NCBI RefSeq assembly: GCF_008838325.1
Contig: NZ_CP042829.1
Location: 2,480,001 to 2,544,000, forward strand
Origin: Tepidiforma bonchosmolovskayae
GTDB taxonomy: Bacteria; Chloroflexota; Dehalococcoidia; Tepidiformales; Tepidiformaceae
Direction of reading: 5' to 3'
Length of the DNA: 64,000 bases
Under the pieces are notes generated by a model. It worked only from the letters and a program-made list of their open reading frames with translations. It did not search any database and was not told where the DNA came from. The translations under genes and the position numbers were made by a program. Positions 63,976 through 64,000 of this stretch are shown here, piece by piece (positions within the stretch are counted from its first letter, which is position 1; each line of letters begins with the position of its first letter).

Positions 63976-64000
63976 TTAACCGCCCGCCGACGAGCCAGGT

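Noticed and set aside
63926-64000. tRNA gene at the end of the window
   Set aside because: A short hairpin is present, but no cloverleaf, anticodon stem or TTCGA arm can be drawn.

Overview
The window is very GC-rich and densely packed, with short intergenic gaps, many 1-4 nt start/stop overlaps and frequent GTG starts. The gene content points to a free-living, peptidoglycan-making, respiring bacterium of the Chloroflexota, probably on the Dehalococcoidia/Tepidiforma side. The main clue is a set of membrane proteins (DUF2298 with a 'YYY' motif, and an Agl23-type GT-C protein) that I know mainly from Chloroflexota and archaea. MurE, a nearly complete Nuo operon, a fumarase and acyl-CoA genes fit an aerobic heterotroph. 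The taxonomic placement is an inference, since there is no rRNA in the window. I see no tRNA, rRNA, CRISPR array, insertion sequence or prophage.

Layout. 1-752 (-): rpsB, cut by the window edge. 886-1079: a compact leader with promoter, 19-codon ORF, competing RNA helices and an intrinsic terminator, standing in front of birA-hisE-hisG-(PLC-like)-hisD-hisC-hisB (1099-6834). 6890-11450: an APH-like kinase with a small helical partner, a Nudix hydrolase, murE and a membrane-anchored cyclophilin. 11431-12298 (-): a lipoprotein and a two-TM protein. 12402-17704: a nitronate monooxygenase-like enzyme, two family III CoA-transferases, and a LemA/HtpX pair. 17705-18240: no conventional gene, but two tiny ORFs with strong ribosome-binding sites between hairpins. 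18241-19864: DinB-like, RidA and Lon-N-domain proteins. 19877-21094 (-): nadA with two palindromic operators. 21278-22196 (-): a three-gene operon of two related C4HC3 zinc-finger proteins and a two-TM protein. 22319-27748: rnc-smc-ftsY. 27754-37412: five overlapping genes for envelope glycan or lipid-linked sugar handling. 37476-39679: nuoE-nuoF. 39747-44128: mutS-mutL. 44132-46661 (-): the two fumarase subunits separated by two acetyltransferases. 46710-50331: a small YjfB-like protein, enoyl-CoA hydratase, acyl-CoA dehydrogenase, queF and a YjeF_N protein. 50413-59586: nuoA-C-D-H-J-K-x-L-M-N, with nuoB and nuoI missing. 59589-63925: ybeY, dnaX, ybaB, recR, recO and an FmdB-type zinc ribbon.

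How the parts work together. The his genes cover the first step and several later steps of histidine synthesis; hisA, hisF, hisH and hisI must lie elsewhere. The long Nuo operon supplies the membrane arm and part of the connecting arm of complex I, and NuoE/F sit 11 kb away. The recombination/repair genes (recO, recR, mutS, mutL, smc) and RNA maturation genes (rnc, ybeY) are housekeeping.

Most likely to be new: (i) the leader at 925-1079, which looks like a ribosome-mediated attenuator for the histidine operon; (ii) the translationally coupled pair of C4HC3 zinc-finger proteins plus membrane protein; (iii) two highly cationic micro-ORFs at 17831-18044; (iv) the paired operators of nadA; (v) two genes whose best start codon is CTG. 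All starts and families were judged by eye from the sequence; no database search was possible.
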